Assembly: GCA_963700495.1 (NCBI GenBank)
Contig: CAVOXT010000002.1
Span: forward strand, 62,001 to 126,000
DNA: 64,000 nt
Direction: 5' to 3'
Source of the DNA: JACCTU01 sp963700495
GTDB taxonomy: Bacteria > Actinomycetota > Thermoleophilia > Gaiellales > Gaiellaceae
Every line of letters begins with the position of its first letter. The first letter of the stretch is position 1. Shown here piece by piece: positions 1 through 8,474 of this stretch. A program made the position numbers and the translations under genes. The notes beneath the pieces are model-generated. The model made no database searches. It saw nothing but the letters and a program-made list of their open reading frames with translations, and was not told the origin of the DNA.

Positions 1-2
1 CC

Positions 3-461
3 AACCTCGACTTCTACGAGCCCCGGACGGCGCACGGCAGCTCGCTCTCGCCTGCGATCCACGCGTCGCTGCTGGCGCGGGCGAGACGCCCCGACGAGGC
101 GCTCGAGCCGCTTCGAATCGCCGCGCGCATCGATCTCGACGACCTCACCGGGACGACTGCGGGCGGTGTCCACCTGGCGACGATGGGCGGCGTCTGGCAG
201 GCACTCGCGTACGGGTTCGCCGGCCTGCGCCCGAACGGCTCTGTCCTCACGGTCGACCCACAGCTGCCGGCGTCGTGGGACGCACTCGCGCTTCGCCTGC
301 GGTTCCGCGGCAGCCTCGTGCGGCTCCGGCTGGAGCACGAGCGACTCGTGGTCGAGGCCGAGCGCCCGCTCCCGGTCAGCGTCGGAGGCTCGACTCCGAT
401 CTACGGCACGACCACGACCTACGAACTCGCCGACAAATGCTGGAAGGCGGTGCAGAGATGA
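3..461 (+). CDS. GH65 family glycoside phosphorylase/hydrolase, C-terminal part (5' end outside window)
   Basis: The reading frame is open from the first bases and ends at the TGA at 459-461, so only about the last 152 residues are present. They match the end of the GH65 family (kojibiose, maltose or trehalose phosphorylases): an EPRTAHGSSLSP segment, an HLATMGGVWQALAYGFAGL helix, and then the C-terminal beta-sandwich with the L-x-V-D-P-x-L-P-x-x-W pattern. Family members phosphorolyse alpha-glucosides in the cytoplasm; the substrate cannot be told from this end. The stop overlaps the start of the next gene (ATGA), which suggests translational coupling to the universal stress protein. Confidence 0.85.
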   Translation, partial: NLDFYEPRTAHGSSLSPAIHASLLARARRPDEALEPLRIAARIDLDDLTGTTAGGVHLATMGGVWQALAYGFAGLRPNGSVLTVDPQLPASWDALALRLRFRGSLVRLRLEHERLVVEAERPLPVSVGGSTPIYGTTTTYELADKCWKAVQR

Positions 462-1261
462 CGAAGGTGATTGCGGCGATCGACGACACGCCCGCGGCCG
501 CGCCCGTGCTGGCGACGGCCCGAGCGCTCGCGCGGATCTTCGACGCGAAAGTCGAGGCGGTTCACGTTCGCACGGACGGGTACGCGACCGCGACAGAGGC
601 CGCTGCTGCGGCCGGTGTCCGGCTCGACGCGCTCGGCGGCGATGTGGTCGAGTCGCTGATCGCGATCGGGTCCCGGCCCGACGTGTCGACGCTCGTGCTC
701 GGGACGCGCGAGGCGCCTTCGGCGACGGGGCCGCTCGGCTCGACTGCGATCGAGCTGATCGGTGCAGTGGAGAAGCCGGTCCTGCTCGTCCCACCGCGCG
801 CGCCCGCGCTCGATCGGATCCGGACTGTGCTGCTGCCGCTCGAGGGGACGCCTGAGACCTCACTCGCGCCGGCCGTCGTGCTCGACCTCGCGCACGATGC
901 TGCGGTGGACGTGCTCGTCCTCCACGTCCTCGACGCGACGTCGCTGCCGCTCTTCACCGACCAGCCACAGCATGAGACGGAGGCCTGGACGACGGAGTTC
1001 CTGGCGCGCTACTGCCCGCGCGGACTCCGCTCGGTCCGGCTCGCGCTCCGCGTCGGCGAGCCCGACGAGACGATCGTCCGCGTCGCCGAAGAGAGCGGCG
1101 CCGACCTCATCGCGCTCGGCTGGAATCAGCGTCTCGCCCCCGGTCGGGCGGCGATCGTCCGCACCGTGCTCGAGCGCGGCCGTTTGCCCATCCTGTTGAT
1201 TCCCGCAGGCGCACGCGAGGAGACCGCCGATCCTCAGCACCGGATCCCCGCGACCGTCTGA
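458..1261 (+). CDS. Universal stress protein, two UspA domains
   Basis: A 267-residue protein starting at the ATG that overlaps the GH65 stop. The first strand is MTKVIAAIDDTPAAAPVL, and a second Usp-like unit starts near residue 125 (RIRTVLLPLEGTPET), so this is a tandem Usp protein. The C-terminal half has ADLIALGWNQ followed by VRTVLERGRLPILLIP, the usual last two strands, but the nucleotide-loop glycines are not the classical G-2x-G-9x-G pattern, so ATP binding is uncertain. Usp proteins are cytoplasmic stress regulators. A second, single-domain Usp lies at 8475-8879, within the same group of stress genes. Confidence 0.85.
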   Translation: MTKVIAAIDDTPAAAPVLATARALARIFDAKVEAVHVRTDGYATATEAAAAAGVRLDALGGDVVESLIAIGSRPDVSTLVLGTREAPSATGPLGSTAIELIGAVEKPVLLVPPRAPALDRIRTVLLPLEGTPETSLAPAVVLDLAHDAAVDVLVLHVLDATSLPLFTDQPQHETEAWTTEFLARYCPRGLRSVRLALRVGEPDETIVRVAEESGADLIALGWNQRLAPGRAAIVRTVLERGRLPILLIPAGAREETADPQHRIPATV

Positions 1262-1442
1262 CGCCGCGCCGCACGCCGCGGACGCACAGAACGTCGAGCG
1301 CGCCGTCGACGGTGACGCGCAACTCGGGCTCGACGCCGGGGAAGCCGCTGCACGGCTCGCTCGCGACGGCCCGAACCTGATCGCGCGGGCAGAGCGGCCG
1401 CCGTACCTGGAGCTGCTCGCGCGTCAGTTCAAGGACCCGCTC

Positions 1443-3632
1443 GTGCTCCTGCTCGTCGCTGCGGCTGCGGTCTCCGGAGCGATCGGCAAGCCGCTCGAGG
1501 CGGCCGCCATCATCGCGATCGTCGTCCTCAACGCGGCTCTGGGGTTTTGGCAGGAGGCAGGCGCACACCGCGCGGTGCTCGCGCTACGCGACAGCTTCCG
1601 GCAGACCGCCCGTGCCGTCCGCGACGGACGGGAGATCGTGATTCCCGCCGAGGAGCTGGTTGTCGGTGATCTGCTCGCGCTCCGCGAGGGAGACAGCGTT
1701 CCCGCGGACGCGCGGGTCGTCGCCGCCGTCGGCCTCGACGTCGACGAGTCGGCGCTGACGGGCGAGTCGCATCCGGTCGAGAAGGTGGTCGCAGGCGTGC
1801 CGCTCGACGCGCCGCTGGGCGATCGGTTTTCGATGGTGCACGCCGGGACGGCCGTCGTTCGAGGGCACGGCCGGGCGCTCGTCGTCGCGACCGGATCGAG
1901 CACGGAGCTGGGCCGGATCGCGCTGCTCGCCGAACGCGCCCGCCGCCCGACGACGCCGCTGCAGCGGCGCACGGCAACGCTCGCCCGGGCGCTCGCCATC
2001 GGCGGCGCCGTCCTGACCGTCGTCCTCGGCCTGGGGATGCTCGCGCGCGGCGAGAGCGTGCAGGACGCTTTCCTGCTCGCGGTTGCCGTCGCGGTGGCGG
2101 CCGTGCCGGAAGGGCTCGTCGCGACGGTGACCATCGCGCTCGCGCTCGGCGCCCGGGCGATGGCCGAGCGCGGCGCAATCGTCAGCCGGCTCGCGGCTGT
2201 CGAGACGCTCGGCGAAACGACGGTCGTCTGCACGGACAAGACCGGCACGCTGACCCAGAACCGCCTGACGCTGGCGAAGGTGGTCGCCGCCGAAGGGACG
2301 CACGAGGACTGGGTTGTCGAGGCCGCCGTGCTCGCGTCCGCGGACGATTCGCTGGATGCTGCGCTCTACGAGGGCGCCGCCGAGCGCGGCGTGGAGCGCG
2401 AGGCGCTGCTCGCGACCTGGAAGTTCGTCCGCGAGACGCCGCTCGACACGGCGCGGCGGCGCATGACGGTCGTCTACGACCGCGGCGACGGGCCGTTCGC
2501 CTTCGCGAAGGGGGCACCGGAAGTGCTCCTGGACCCGCGCCACCCGTTGCGCGAGACGGCCGACGCCTGGGCCGAGTCCGGTCTCCGCGTGCTCGGAGTC
2601 GCCGCGGGCCGCGGCGAGAACGAGGACGGCCTCGAGCCGGTCGGCCTGATCGCGTTCAGCGATCCGCTCCGCCCGGCGGCGCCTGCCGCCGTCGCCGATG
2701 CGCGCGCCGCCGGAATCCGGGTGAAGATGCTGACGGGCGACCACCCGGCGACGGCGTTGACGATCGGCCGAGAGCTCGATCTCGAGCCGCTGGACGTCCA
2801 CGCACGCGTGACGCCCGCGGAGAAGCTGGAGCTCGTCGAGCAGCTCCAGGCGGCGGGCGAGGTCGTCGCGGTCACCGGGGACGGCGTCAACGACGCGCCC
2901 GCGCTGCGCAAGGCGGACGCGGGCGTTGCGATGGGCGTCGCCGGGACGGATGTCGCACGGGAGGCCGCCGACCTCGTCCTCACCGACGACGACTTCTCGA
3001 CGCTCATCGCGGCGATCGGCGAGGGCCGGCGCATCCTCGCCAACGTGCGGACCTTCACGGCCTTCCTTCTCTCCGCGAACTTCGGCGAGGTCGTGCTCTT
3101 TGCGGCCGCCGTCGCAGTCGGCGCGAGCGCGCCGATGACGGTCGTCCAGATCCTGACGATCAACCTGCTCACCGACGGCCTGCCGGCGGTCGCGCTGTCG
3201 CGGGAGCCACTCCGAGCGGAGACGCTCCAGGAGCCGCCGCAGCCGGGCAGCACGCTCCTGACGCGGGCAGCCTGGCTTGCGCTGCTCGCGATCGGCCTCA
3301 CAGTCGGCGCCGCCGCCTTGACGGCATTTGCGCTCGGCGACGGAGTCACGGGTCAGACCATGGCGTTCGCGACCGTCGGCGCAGCCGAGCTCGCGCTGGT
3401 CTTCACTCTGCGCTCCTCCCGGGCGCCCGCCTGGCGGGCGGCCCCCAACTCGTTTCTCTCGAGCGCGGTCGTTGCTTCGCTGCTCCTGCTCTTCGCGGTC
3501 GTCTACGTACCGGCCCTGCACGGGCCGTTCGGAACGGTGTCGCTCGACCCGAGGGAGCTCGCGATCGTCTGCATCTGCGCGCTCGCGCCGGCCGTGCTCG
3601 TCGAGCTCGGGAAAGCAGTGCGCCGTCACTAG
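1443..3632 (+). CDS. P-type cation-transporting ATPase (P2/calcium-ATPase-like)
   Basis: Membrane cation pump. Visible from the GTG at 1443 (729 residues): TGES at about residue 106, an AVPEGL ion-site helix, the phosphorylation motif CTDKTGTLTQ with Asp near 265, MLTGDHPATA, and the hinge GDGVND at about 479-484, followed by six C-terminal hydrophobic segments. PEGL is typical of P2 (Ca2+/Na+ type) pumps rather than heavy-metal pumps. The start is doubtful: in-frame coding with the family N-terminal domain (VERAVDG...GEAAARLARDGPNLI) extends back to about 1290 but has no ATG, GTG or TTG, so a non-standard start or an upstream frameshift is likely. It follows the Usp gene closely. Confidence 0.9.
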   Translation: MLLLVAAAAVSGAIGKPLEAAAIIAIVVLNAALGFWQEAGAHRAVLALRDSFRQTARAVRDGREIVIPAEELVVGDLLALREGDSVPADARVVAAVGLDVDESALTGESHPVEKVVAGVPLDAPLGDRFSMVHAGTAVVRGHGRALVVATGSSTELGRIALLAERARRPTTPLQRRTATLARALAIGGAVLTVVLGLGMLARGESVQDAFLLAVAVAVAAVPEGLVATVTIALALGARAMAERGAIVSRLAAVETLGETTVVCTDKTGTLTQNRLTLAKVVAAEGTHEDWVVEAAVLASADDSLDAALYEGAAERGVEREALLATWKFVRETPLDTARRRMTVVYDRGDGPFAFAKGAPEVLLDPRHPLRETADAWAESGLRVLGVAAGRGENEDGLEPVGLIAFSDPLRPAAPAAVADARAAGIRVKMLTGDHPATALTIGRELDLEPLDVHARVTPAEKLELVEQLQAAGEVVAVTGDGVNDAPALRKADAGVAMGVAGTDVAREAADLVLTDDDFSTLIAAIGEGRRILANVRTFTAFLLSANFGEVVLFAAAVAVGASAPMTVVQILTINLLTDGLPAVALSREPLRAETLQEPPQPGSTLLTRAAWLALLAIGLTVGAAALTAFALGDGVTGQTMAFATVGAAELALVFTLRSSRAPAWRAAPNSFLSSAVVASLLLLFAVVYVPALHGPFGTVSLDPRELAIVCICALAPAVLVELGKAVRRH

Positions 3633-3735
3633 GCACGGGCGGGAACTACTCACTCCGCAATCCGCGAAAGCACCGATGCAACCCGCGGGCGCGCGCACGA
3701 CACTCGAATCGGCTCGTATCGAGGAGGTAAGAGAG

Positions 3736-3978
3736 ATGGCTGAGACGCTTGGTGGATTCCGGGCCGTTGTGGGCGACGTCGTCGTGGTAGAGCGCAAGCA
3801 AGTGGGCGGGGGAAGCCGAAGCGGTGAGATCCTCGAAGTCCTCGGCGAAGCCGGCCACGAGCACTACCGCGTCCGCTGGGAAGACGATCGCGAGAGCGTC
3901 TTCTACCCGGGCAACGACGCCGTCGTGCGGCACCAGAAGGCGACGCGAGCTGCCGGCAAGGGCAGGCGCAAGCCGTGA
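3736..3978 (+). CDS. DUF1918 domain protein
   Basis: An 80-residue protein. The start is set by a strong GAGGAGGT ribosome-binding site at 3721-3728, eight bases before the ATG. The body AVVGDVVVVERKQVGG, then GEILEVLG...YRVRWEDDRESVFYPGNDAVV is the DUF1918 pattern, a small SH3-like beta-barrel common in actinobacteria and often found near stress genes. No catalytic role is known. Its end overlaps the next start by four bases (GTGA), so the two small genes are probably co-translated. Confidence 0.85.
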   Translation: MAETLGGFRAVVGDVVVVERKQVGGGSRSGEILEVLGEAGHEHYRVRWEDDRESVFYPGNDAVVRHQKATRAAGKGRRKP

Positions 3979-4160
3979 CGAAGGCGCCGTCGATCTGGTT
4001 GCTGACTCCGCCGCGACGCCGCGTGCGCAATCGGCACGAGTTCGTCTGCTTAGAGTGCGGGTACGGGGCGGTGGCGAGCATCGCGCCCGAGCGCTGTCCC
4101 ACGTGCGGGCGGTCGACGTGGGAGCTCGTCGAGCGTCCACGAGTGCTCTCACATAGGTAA
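3975..4160 (+). CDS. Small zinc-ribbon protein
   Basis: A 61-residue peptide starting at a GTG that overlaps the stop of the DUF1918 gene. It carries two CxxC knuckles, CLEC near residue 25 and CPTCG near residue 42, with FVCLECGYGAV...ERCPTCGRSTWEL spacing typical of rubredoxin-like or rubrerythrin-type zinc ribbons. It probably binds one zinc ion. No further function can be assigned, although pairing with DUF1918 suggests membership of the same stress-response unit. Confidence 0.65.
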   Translation: MTKAPSIWLLTPPRRRVRNRHEFVCLECGYGAVASIAPERCPTCGRSTWELVERPRVLSHR

Positions 4161-4241
4161 AAGCACGCAGCGGCGTTCCGCTCGTTCCCCGATGCCCCGC
4201 TCCAGTTCCTTGAGCGACGCTTCTGGCAACAAGGAGGGACC

Positions 4242-4502
4242 ATGGCGACAGTGCTTCGGAAGACGTCCGCCCCAGGGCATCCGTGCTGGACCGATGACTA
4301 CGGACTCCGGCACTGCGAGGGTTATCGGGTAGTGGGCCCCCGCGGTCACGTGGGCTACGTGGAGGAGGTTCGCGCCGACGAGCTCGGCGAGATCAGAGCG
4401 ATCGTCGTGGCCGGTGGACGGCGGCTGCTCGTCTCGGCGCACGAGATCGGGTCGGTCGATGTCGACTCGGAGCTCATACGGCTGACGCAGACACCTGCAT
4501 GA
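4242..4502 (+). CDS. Small conserved protein, PRC-barrel-like
   Basis: An 86-residue protein preceded by AAGGAGGG at 4231-4238, a good ribosome-binding site. The central part, YRVVGPRGHVGYVEEVRADELGEIRAIVV, has the alternating strands of a PRC-barrel or similar small beta domain (an opening G-x-V-G-Y-V-E-E with a regulatory-looking C-terminal strand). The family call is tentative. It overlaps the sigma factor gene by four bases (ATGA), so it is likely co-expressed with it. Confidence 0.55.
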   Translation: MATVLRKTSAPGHPCWTDDYGLRHCEGYRVVGPRGHVGYVEEVRADELGEIRAIVVAGGRRLLVSAHEIGSVDVDSELIRLTQTPA

Positions 4503-5572
4503 GCGCGACGGAGACGCTGAGCAATCTCCTCGTTCGTGGAGAGCGAGAGGGGACGCTCTGCCTGTCCGAGATCGAGCCGGTCGCGGAGTCGTGCGAGCCG
4601 GACGCCAAGGGCGCGTTCTTCGACCGTGTCGCGGCGCACAGGATCGACCTCGTCGACGACTGCGGCCGCGACGACGCGCCTGCGCCGTCGTACGTCCCTG
4701 ACGAGGTCGCCGAGGCGACGACCGACGCGTTGCGGCTCTTCCTCCGCGAAGCAACCCGCTACCCCCTCTTGACCGCCGCCCAGGAGGTCGCGCTCGCGAA
4801 GCGCATCGAGCGCGGCGACCTCGATGCGAAGGAGAGGATGATCCACTCGAACCTGCGGCTCGTCGTCTCGATCGCGAAGCGCTACCAGGGTCACGACCTC
4901 CCGCTCCTCGACCTCATCCAGGAGGGTGTCTTCGGCCTGATCCGGGCGGTCGAGAAGTTCGACTGGCGCAGAGGATTCAAGTTCTCCACCTATGCGACTT
5001 GGTGGATCCGGCAGGCGGTGCAGCGCGGGATTGCACGCCACGCGCGCACTATCCGGCTTCCGATCGACGTCCTCGGGCACGAGCGCAAGCTCGCGCGAGC
5101 CGAGTCACAACTCTCTGCGTCGCTTGGAAGGCCGCCGACGGACGAGGAGCTCCTCGACGCTGCGAGCCTCAGGCCGGCCGAGATGCAGCGGGTGCGCGGG
5201 GCGGCGCGGATCGTGACGAGCCTCGACGCCCGCGTCGGCCCGGAGGACGGCGCCGAACTCGGCGCGCTCATCTCGGCGGAGAGCTTCGAGCCGGGCGCCG
5301 ACCTCGACGTCCTGCTCGGAACGGCCGCTCTCAAAGCCGCAGTCGCAACGCTCCCCGAGCCGGAGCAAACCGTGATCCAGCTCAGGTACGGGCTCGAATG
5401 CGGCGAGCCGAAGTCGCGCGACGAGATCGCGCGCCTGCTCGAACTTCCTCCGCAGCGAATCGGCCGAATCGAGACTGCAGCGCTCGAGCGACTGTCGCTC
5501 GAACGAGAGCTTCGGGCGCTGCGCAACGGCGCGCGCCTCGTAGAGACGGAAGGGGATGATGATGCGAGTTGA
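4499..5572 (+). CDS. RNA polymerase sigma factor, sigma-70 family (RpoD/group-2-like)
   Basis: A 357-residue sigma factor. After a divergent acidic N-terminus, region 1.2 (DALRLFLREATRYPLLTAAQE) begins near residue 80, followed by regions 2.1-2.4 including SNLRLVVSIAKRY, LLDLIQEG, and FKFSTYATWWIRQAVQR, then region 3 and a region 4 helix-turn-helix containing LPEPEQTVIQLRYG and the R-x-E-x-x-A-L-x-x-L end. It lacks the long primary-sigma N-terminal domain, so it is probably an alternative group 2 factor directing stress or stationary-phase genes. It sits between two small stress proteins and a CBS protein and overlaps both neighbours, so it may control this island; that is inference. Confidence 0.92.
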   Translation: MSATETLSNLLVRGEREGTLCLSEIEPVAESCEPDAKGAFFDRVAAHRIDLVDDCGRDDAPAPSYVPDEVAEATTDALRLFLREATRYPLLTAAQEVALAKRIERGDLDAKERMIHSNLRLVVSIAKRYQGHDLPLLDLIQEGVFGLIRAVEKFDWRRGFKFSTYATWWIRQAVQRGIARHARTIRLPIDVLGHERKLARAESQLSASLGRPPTDEELLDAASLRPAEMQRVRGAARIVTSLDARVGPEDGAELGALISAESFEPGADLDVLLGTAALKAAVATLPEPEQTVIQLRYGLECGEPKSRDEIARLLELPPQRIGRIETAALERLSLERELRALRNGARLVETEGDDDAS

Positions 5573-6188
5573 CGAGGTGATGACGAAGCAGGTGGTCGCC
5601 GTGGCGCCTGAGTTGCCGCTCAAGCACTTGGCCCGACTGCTCCTCGCGAACGACATCTCCGGCGTGCCGGTCGTCAGCGACGGGCGCGTCGTCGGAGTCG
5701 CGTCCGAGAGCGATCTGGTGCGTCACGAGGCGGCCCTGCCGCGCGCCTCTCGAACCAGATTCCTCCGGCGAAGGGTTGACCGCGCACGCGACGGGCTCTA
5801 CGTGGCCGACGTGATGTCGAGCCCGGCGGTGACGATCGAGCCGTGGATGTCGGTCGGAGCAGCCGCTGTGACGCTGCTCGAGAACGACATCAACCGCCTG
5901 CCTGTCGTCCAGAGGGGGAGGATGGTCGGCATCGTCGCGCGGGCCGATCTCGTGCGGGCGTTCGCGCGCTCCGACAAGGAGATCCAGCGCGAGATCGTGG
6001 ACGAGGTGCTCGAGGCGCTCGTCCCGGCCGACTATGTCGGCGTGAAGGTCCACCACGGCGCGGTCGAGCTCGAGCCCGAAGCCGGCGTCGACGCAGAGGC
6101 ACTCGCCAGGGACGTTCGGCGAGTTCCGGGCGTCGTGCGGGTCCACGTCGCGGATCCGCAGAGGACGAAGGCGGCACGCAGCGTCTGA
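5556..6188 (+). CDS. CBS-pair protein with C-terminal BON-like domain
   Basis: A 210-residue protein with three possible successive ATGs (5556, 5559, 5562) behind GAAGGGG, overlapping the end of the sigma factor gene by 17 bases. Two CBS motifs are visible: DEVMTKQVVAVAPELPLKHLA... near the start and DVMSSPAVTIEPWMSVGAAA near residue 85. From about residue 145 a BON-like segment follows (EIVDEVLEALVPADYVGVKV...GAVELEPEAG). CBS pairs usually bind adenine nucleotides and act as energy sensors. The CBS/BON architecture is common in actinobacterial stress clusters, and a second CBS protein lies at 7740-8213. Confidence 0.88.
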   Translation: MMMRVDEVMTKQVVAVAPELPLKHLARLLLANDISGVPVVSDGRVVGVASESDLVRHEAALPRASRTRFLRRRVDRARDGLYVADVMSSPAVTIEPWMSVGAAAVTLLENDINRLPVVQRGRMVGIVARADLVRAFARSDKEIQREIVDEVLEALVPADYVGVKVHHGAVELEPEAGVDAEALARDVRRVPGVVRVHVADPQRTKAARSV

Positions 6189-6194
6189 GCGCGC

Positions 6195-7085
6195 CTAGCC
6201 GCCTGCGGGCTCGAGGAGCGGCGCAAGCGCCAGCGCGCGCACGATGTCGTCGTAGGCGTCACGCCCCGTGAGCGAGTACGACGCGTCGAACTCGACGGCG
6301 CCGTTGAGCTCGATCACCACGTCCTCCCGCTCACCGTGCAGGATGTCGACCCCGACGAGGTCGATCGCCAGCGCTGCTGCGGCGTCGAGGGCGAGCCGGC
6401 GCTCCACGACCGTTGGCTCCACCGGCCGGCGCGAGGCTCCGACGGAGACGTTCGTCCGCCACTCGCCGGCAGCGGCTCTTCGCTCGACCGCGCCGACGAC
6501 GTGACCGCCGGCAACGACGAGGCGGACGTCGCGGGCCTCGGCTGCGACCAGCTCTTGAACGAGCACGCCCTGCGAACGGAACCACGGCCTGGAGCTCAGC
6601 TCGAACAGGAGTCGCCGGGCGTCCCGCTTGGTGTCGCAGCGGAAGACGTCGGCGCCCCAGCTGCCGAAGCGGGGCTTCAGGACGAGCGGCGCCTCGAGCC
6701 GGAGCGGCGCCCCCGGATCGAGGAGATGCTCGGTCGCCGGATGCGGAACGCCTGCTCGTGCGAGCACGAGGGCGGTGAGCAGCTTGTCGTGGGCACGGAG
6801 GAGCGCTCCGGGACAGTTGAGCAGCCGGATCCCGCCGAGCTCGAGCTCGAGGAGCGCGTCGAGGCCCGCCTCGACCCCGTCGAGCGTCGGCAGGACGTCG
6901 AGCCTGCCGATTGCCACGTCCCCCCTCTCGAGCATGTCGGCCGCGGCGAGCGGGTCGACCAAGGCCGCGGTCACACCGGCATGCGTGAGCCCCTGCACGA
7001 GCGCGACGTTGCCGAGGGTCGGGCCGCCGATGACGCCGACGCGCCGACCACCGCTTCCGAGCACTCTCAACGCTCCGCTCCGCAT
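6195..7085 (-). CDS. RimK-like ATP-grasp ligase
   Basis: A minus-strand protein, 296 residues from the ATG at 7085 (an in-frame ATG at 7193 would add 36 residues of poor character). It has a pre-ATP-grasp start VGVIGGPTLGNVALVQGL, then LLNCPGALLRAHDKLLTALVLARAGVPHP, APLVLKPRFGSWGADVFRC, VQELV...DVRLVVAGGHVVGAVER, and DLVGVDILHGEREDVVIELNGAVEFD, the canonical ATP-grasp order with the Mg2+-binding E-L-N. This is the RimK/glutathione-synthase/lysine-biosynthesis group that forms peptide-like bonds. The substrate is unknown; it is convergent with the CBS gene and divergent from Hsp20. Confidence 0.85.
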   Translation of the reverse strand: MRSGALRVLGSGGRRVGVIGGPTLGNVALVQGLTHAGVTAALVDPLAAADMLERGDVAIGRLDVLPTLDGVEAGLDALLELELGGIRLLNCPGALLRAHDKLLTALVLARAGVPHPATEHLLDPGAPLRLEAPLVLKPRFGSWGADVFRCDTKRDARRLLFELSSRPWFRSQGVLVQELVAAEARDVRLVVAGGHVVGAVERRAAAGEWRTNVSVGASRRPVEPTVVERRLALDAAAALAIDLVGVDILHGEREDVVIELNGAVEFDASYSLTGRDAYDDIVRALALAPLLEPAGG

Positions 7086-7273
7086 TCGGGATCTGCCGTC
7101 ATCCTGCAACGCGTACGGCAGCCCGCCATCCGCGGCGACCCCGATTCCCGACCGGAGGACTACGACCCCGGCGGTGCGATCCGTAGTTCCCACCGAGGGC
7201 GATCGGCGCGCGCCCGGATGTGGCGCCTGCCTGCACCGGAGAGACTCGCCTGGCTACGCAAAGGAGGCGAGCC

Positions 7274-7696
7274 ATGGCAATGGTAAAGCGAACGCCGTGG
7301 ACCGATCTCGACATGATGGAGCGTCGCATGCGTCGCTTCTTCAATGAGGTTGGATTCGTTCCGGCGCCGATGCCCGCAGCCGACGTCTACGAGACTGACG
7401 ACGACTTCATCGTCGAGCTCGAGGTACCGGGCTACGAGCAGAAGCATCTCGAGATCGAGCTCACCAACCACACGCTCGTGGTCAGGGGCGAGCTCGAGAC
7501 GGCGAAGGAGGAGAAGGAGAAGTCCTTCCGCCTCCACGAGCGGCTGGAGCAGTCGTTCGAGCGCCGGTTCGCGGTCCCGCACGAGGTCGATCTCGAGCGG
7601 TTCCACGCCGACTTCGGCAAGGGGGTCCTCAAGGTGACGGCGCCCAGGCTGAAGAGCATGAAGCCGAAGAAGATCACGATCGGCTCCGTGGCGTAA
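7274..7696 (+). CDS. Hsp20/alpha-crystallin family small heat-shock protein
   Basis: A 140-residue chaperone. A perfect AAGGAGG at 7261-7267 fixes the ATG at 7274. The N-terminus MERRMRRFFNEVGFVPAP leads into the alpha-crystallin domain PAADVYETDDDFIVELEVPGYEQKHLEIEL...LVVRGE, ending with FERRFAVPHEVD and KGVLKVTAPR, the usual G-V-L-x-V motif. Such proteins hold unfolded proteins during heat, redox or hypoxic stress. No CIRCE or HAIR element was seen upstream. A strong hairpin follows the stop codon. Confidence 0.93.
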   Translation: MAMVKRTPWTDLDMMERRMRRFFNEVGFVPAPMPAADVYETDDDFIVELEVPGYEQKHLEIELTNHTLVVRGELETAKEEKEKSFRLHERLEQSFERRFAVPHEVDLERFHADFGKGVLKVTAPRLKSMKPKKITIGSVA

Positions 7697-7706
7697 CGCC
7701 GAGGCT

Positions 7707-7734
7707 AAGGGCCGCCGCTCGCGCGGCGGCCCTT
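7707..7734. terminator. Hairpin terminator between convergent Hsp20 and CBS genes
   Basis: A perfect 12-base-pair inverted repeat (AAGGGCCGCCGC with its complement) around a four-base TCGC loop, located 10 bases after the Hsp20 stop and 5 bases before the end of the opposing CBS gene. With A-tracts on one side and T on the other it can serve both strands as a bidirectional intrinsic terminator, though the U-tract is short. Confidence 0.75.
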
Positions 7735-7739
7735 CCGCC

Positions 7740-8213
7740 TCAAACGCGCTCGACCCGCGGCGGGCCCGAGCGAACGGGCACGCCCGCGAGCGCGGCGGCG
7801 ATATCCAGCGTGGAGAGGATGCCGACGGGGTGCCGGCTGTCGGGCTCCACGACGAGAAGGTGCGAGGCCTGATGCTCCGTCATCAGCCGCGCCGCACGCT
7901 CGAGCGTCTCGTCGCCGCCCACGCGGACGAGCGGCGCGGACGCGGTCCCGCCCGCGGTCCGGTCGGCCAGGTCTCCGGTGATCGCGGCGCCGACGAGGTC
8001 CAGGTCCGAGATGACGCCGAACGGCGACAGCACGCCCTCTCCGAGCTCCGCGACGGCCTCGAAGACGACGATGCAGTGAACGTCGTACGACGCGAGCATG
8101 CGTGCAACAACGTCTAGCCGCGTCTCGGGGGGACATGTCAGCACACCTGGATGCATCGCCTCGGCGACGCTGATCTCGGCGAGGCGTGTTGGGGTTGCAT
8201 GCGCGGTCACCAT
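7740..8213 (-). CDS. CBS-pair domain protein
   Basis: A 157-residue minus-strand protein. The ATG at 8213 follows an AGGAGGATG ribosome-binding site, so the longer open frame to 8306 is not used. It consists almost only of two CBS repeats: VAEAMHPGVLTCPPETRLDVVARML...VVFE...SPFGVISDLDLVGAA, and PLVRVGGDETLERAARLMTEHQASHLLVVEP...VGILSTLDIAAAL. It probably senses adenosine nucleotides. In mycobacterial dormancy loci a similar stand-alone CBS protein (Hrp1-like) sits near Usp and small heat-shock proteins; the same company is present here. Confidence 0.87.
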   Translation of the reverse strand: MVTAHATPTRLAEISVAEAMHPGVLTCPPETRLDVVARMLASYDVHCIVVFEAVAELGEGVLSPFGVISDLDLVGAAITGDLADRTAGGTASAPLVRVGGDETLERAARLMTEHQASHLLVVEPDSRHPVGILSTLDIAAALAGVPVRSGPPRVERV

Positions 8214-8474
8214 TTCATCCTCCTGCTCGGCTATGGATCCGAATTCTCTCCGGGTTCTTCCGCTGTGCCATCGGAGGCGCCGCGGATCGGGCGCACGGGA
8301 AATCACCGATGACCGCGGAGCCCGCCGACGGCTGATGGTCTTCTCGGATTCGCCTTAGGCTGGTCGATCGCGTTCTTCCCGCGCGAGCGGGATTCCCGCA
8401 ATCCCAATCGGCGCGGCCCCCGATGAAGCGGGCCTACGCCTAGGGCACGATCAGCGTGACGAAAGGGGAAGACG

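Noticed and set aside
8214..8474. Additional small gene in the spacer between the CBS and Usp genes
   Set aside because: Frames are short and unsupported; the stretch more likely holds the two divergent promoters.
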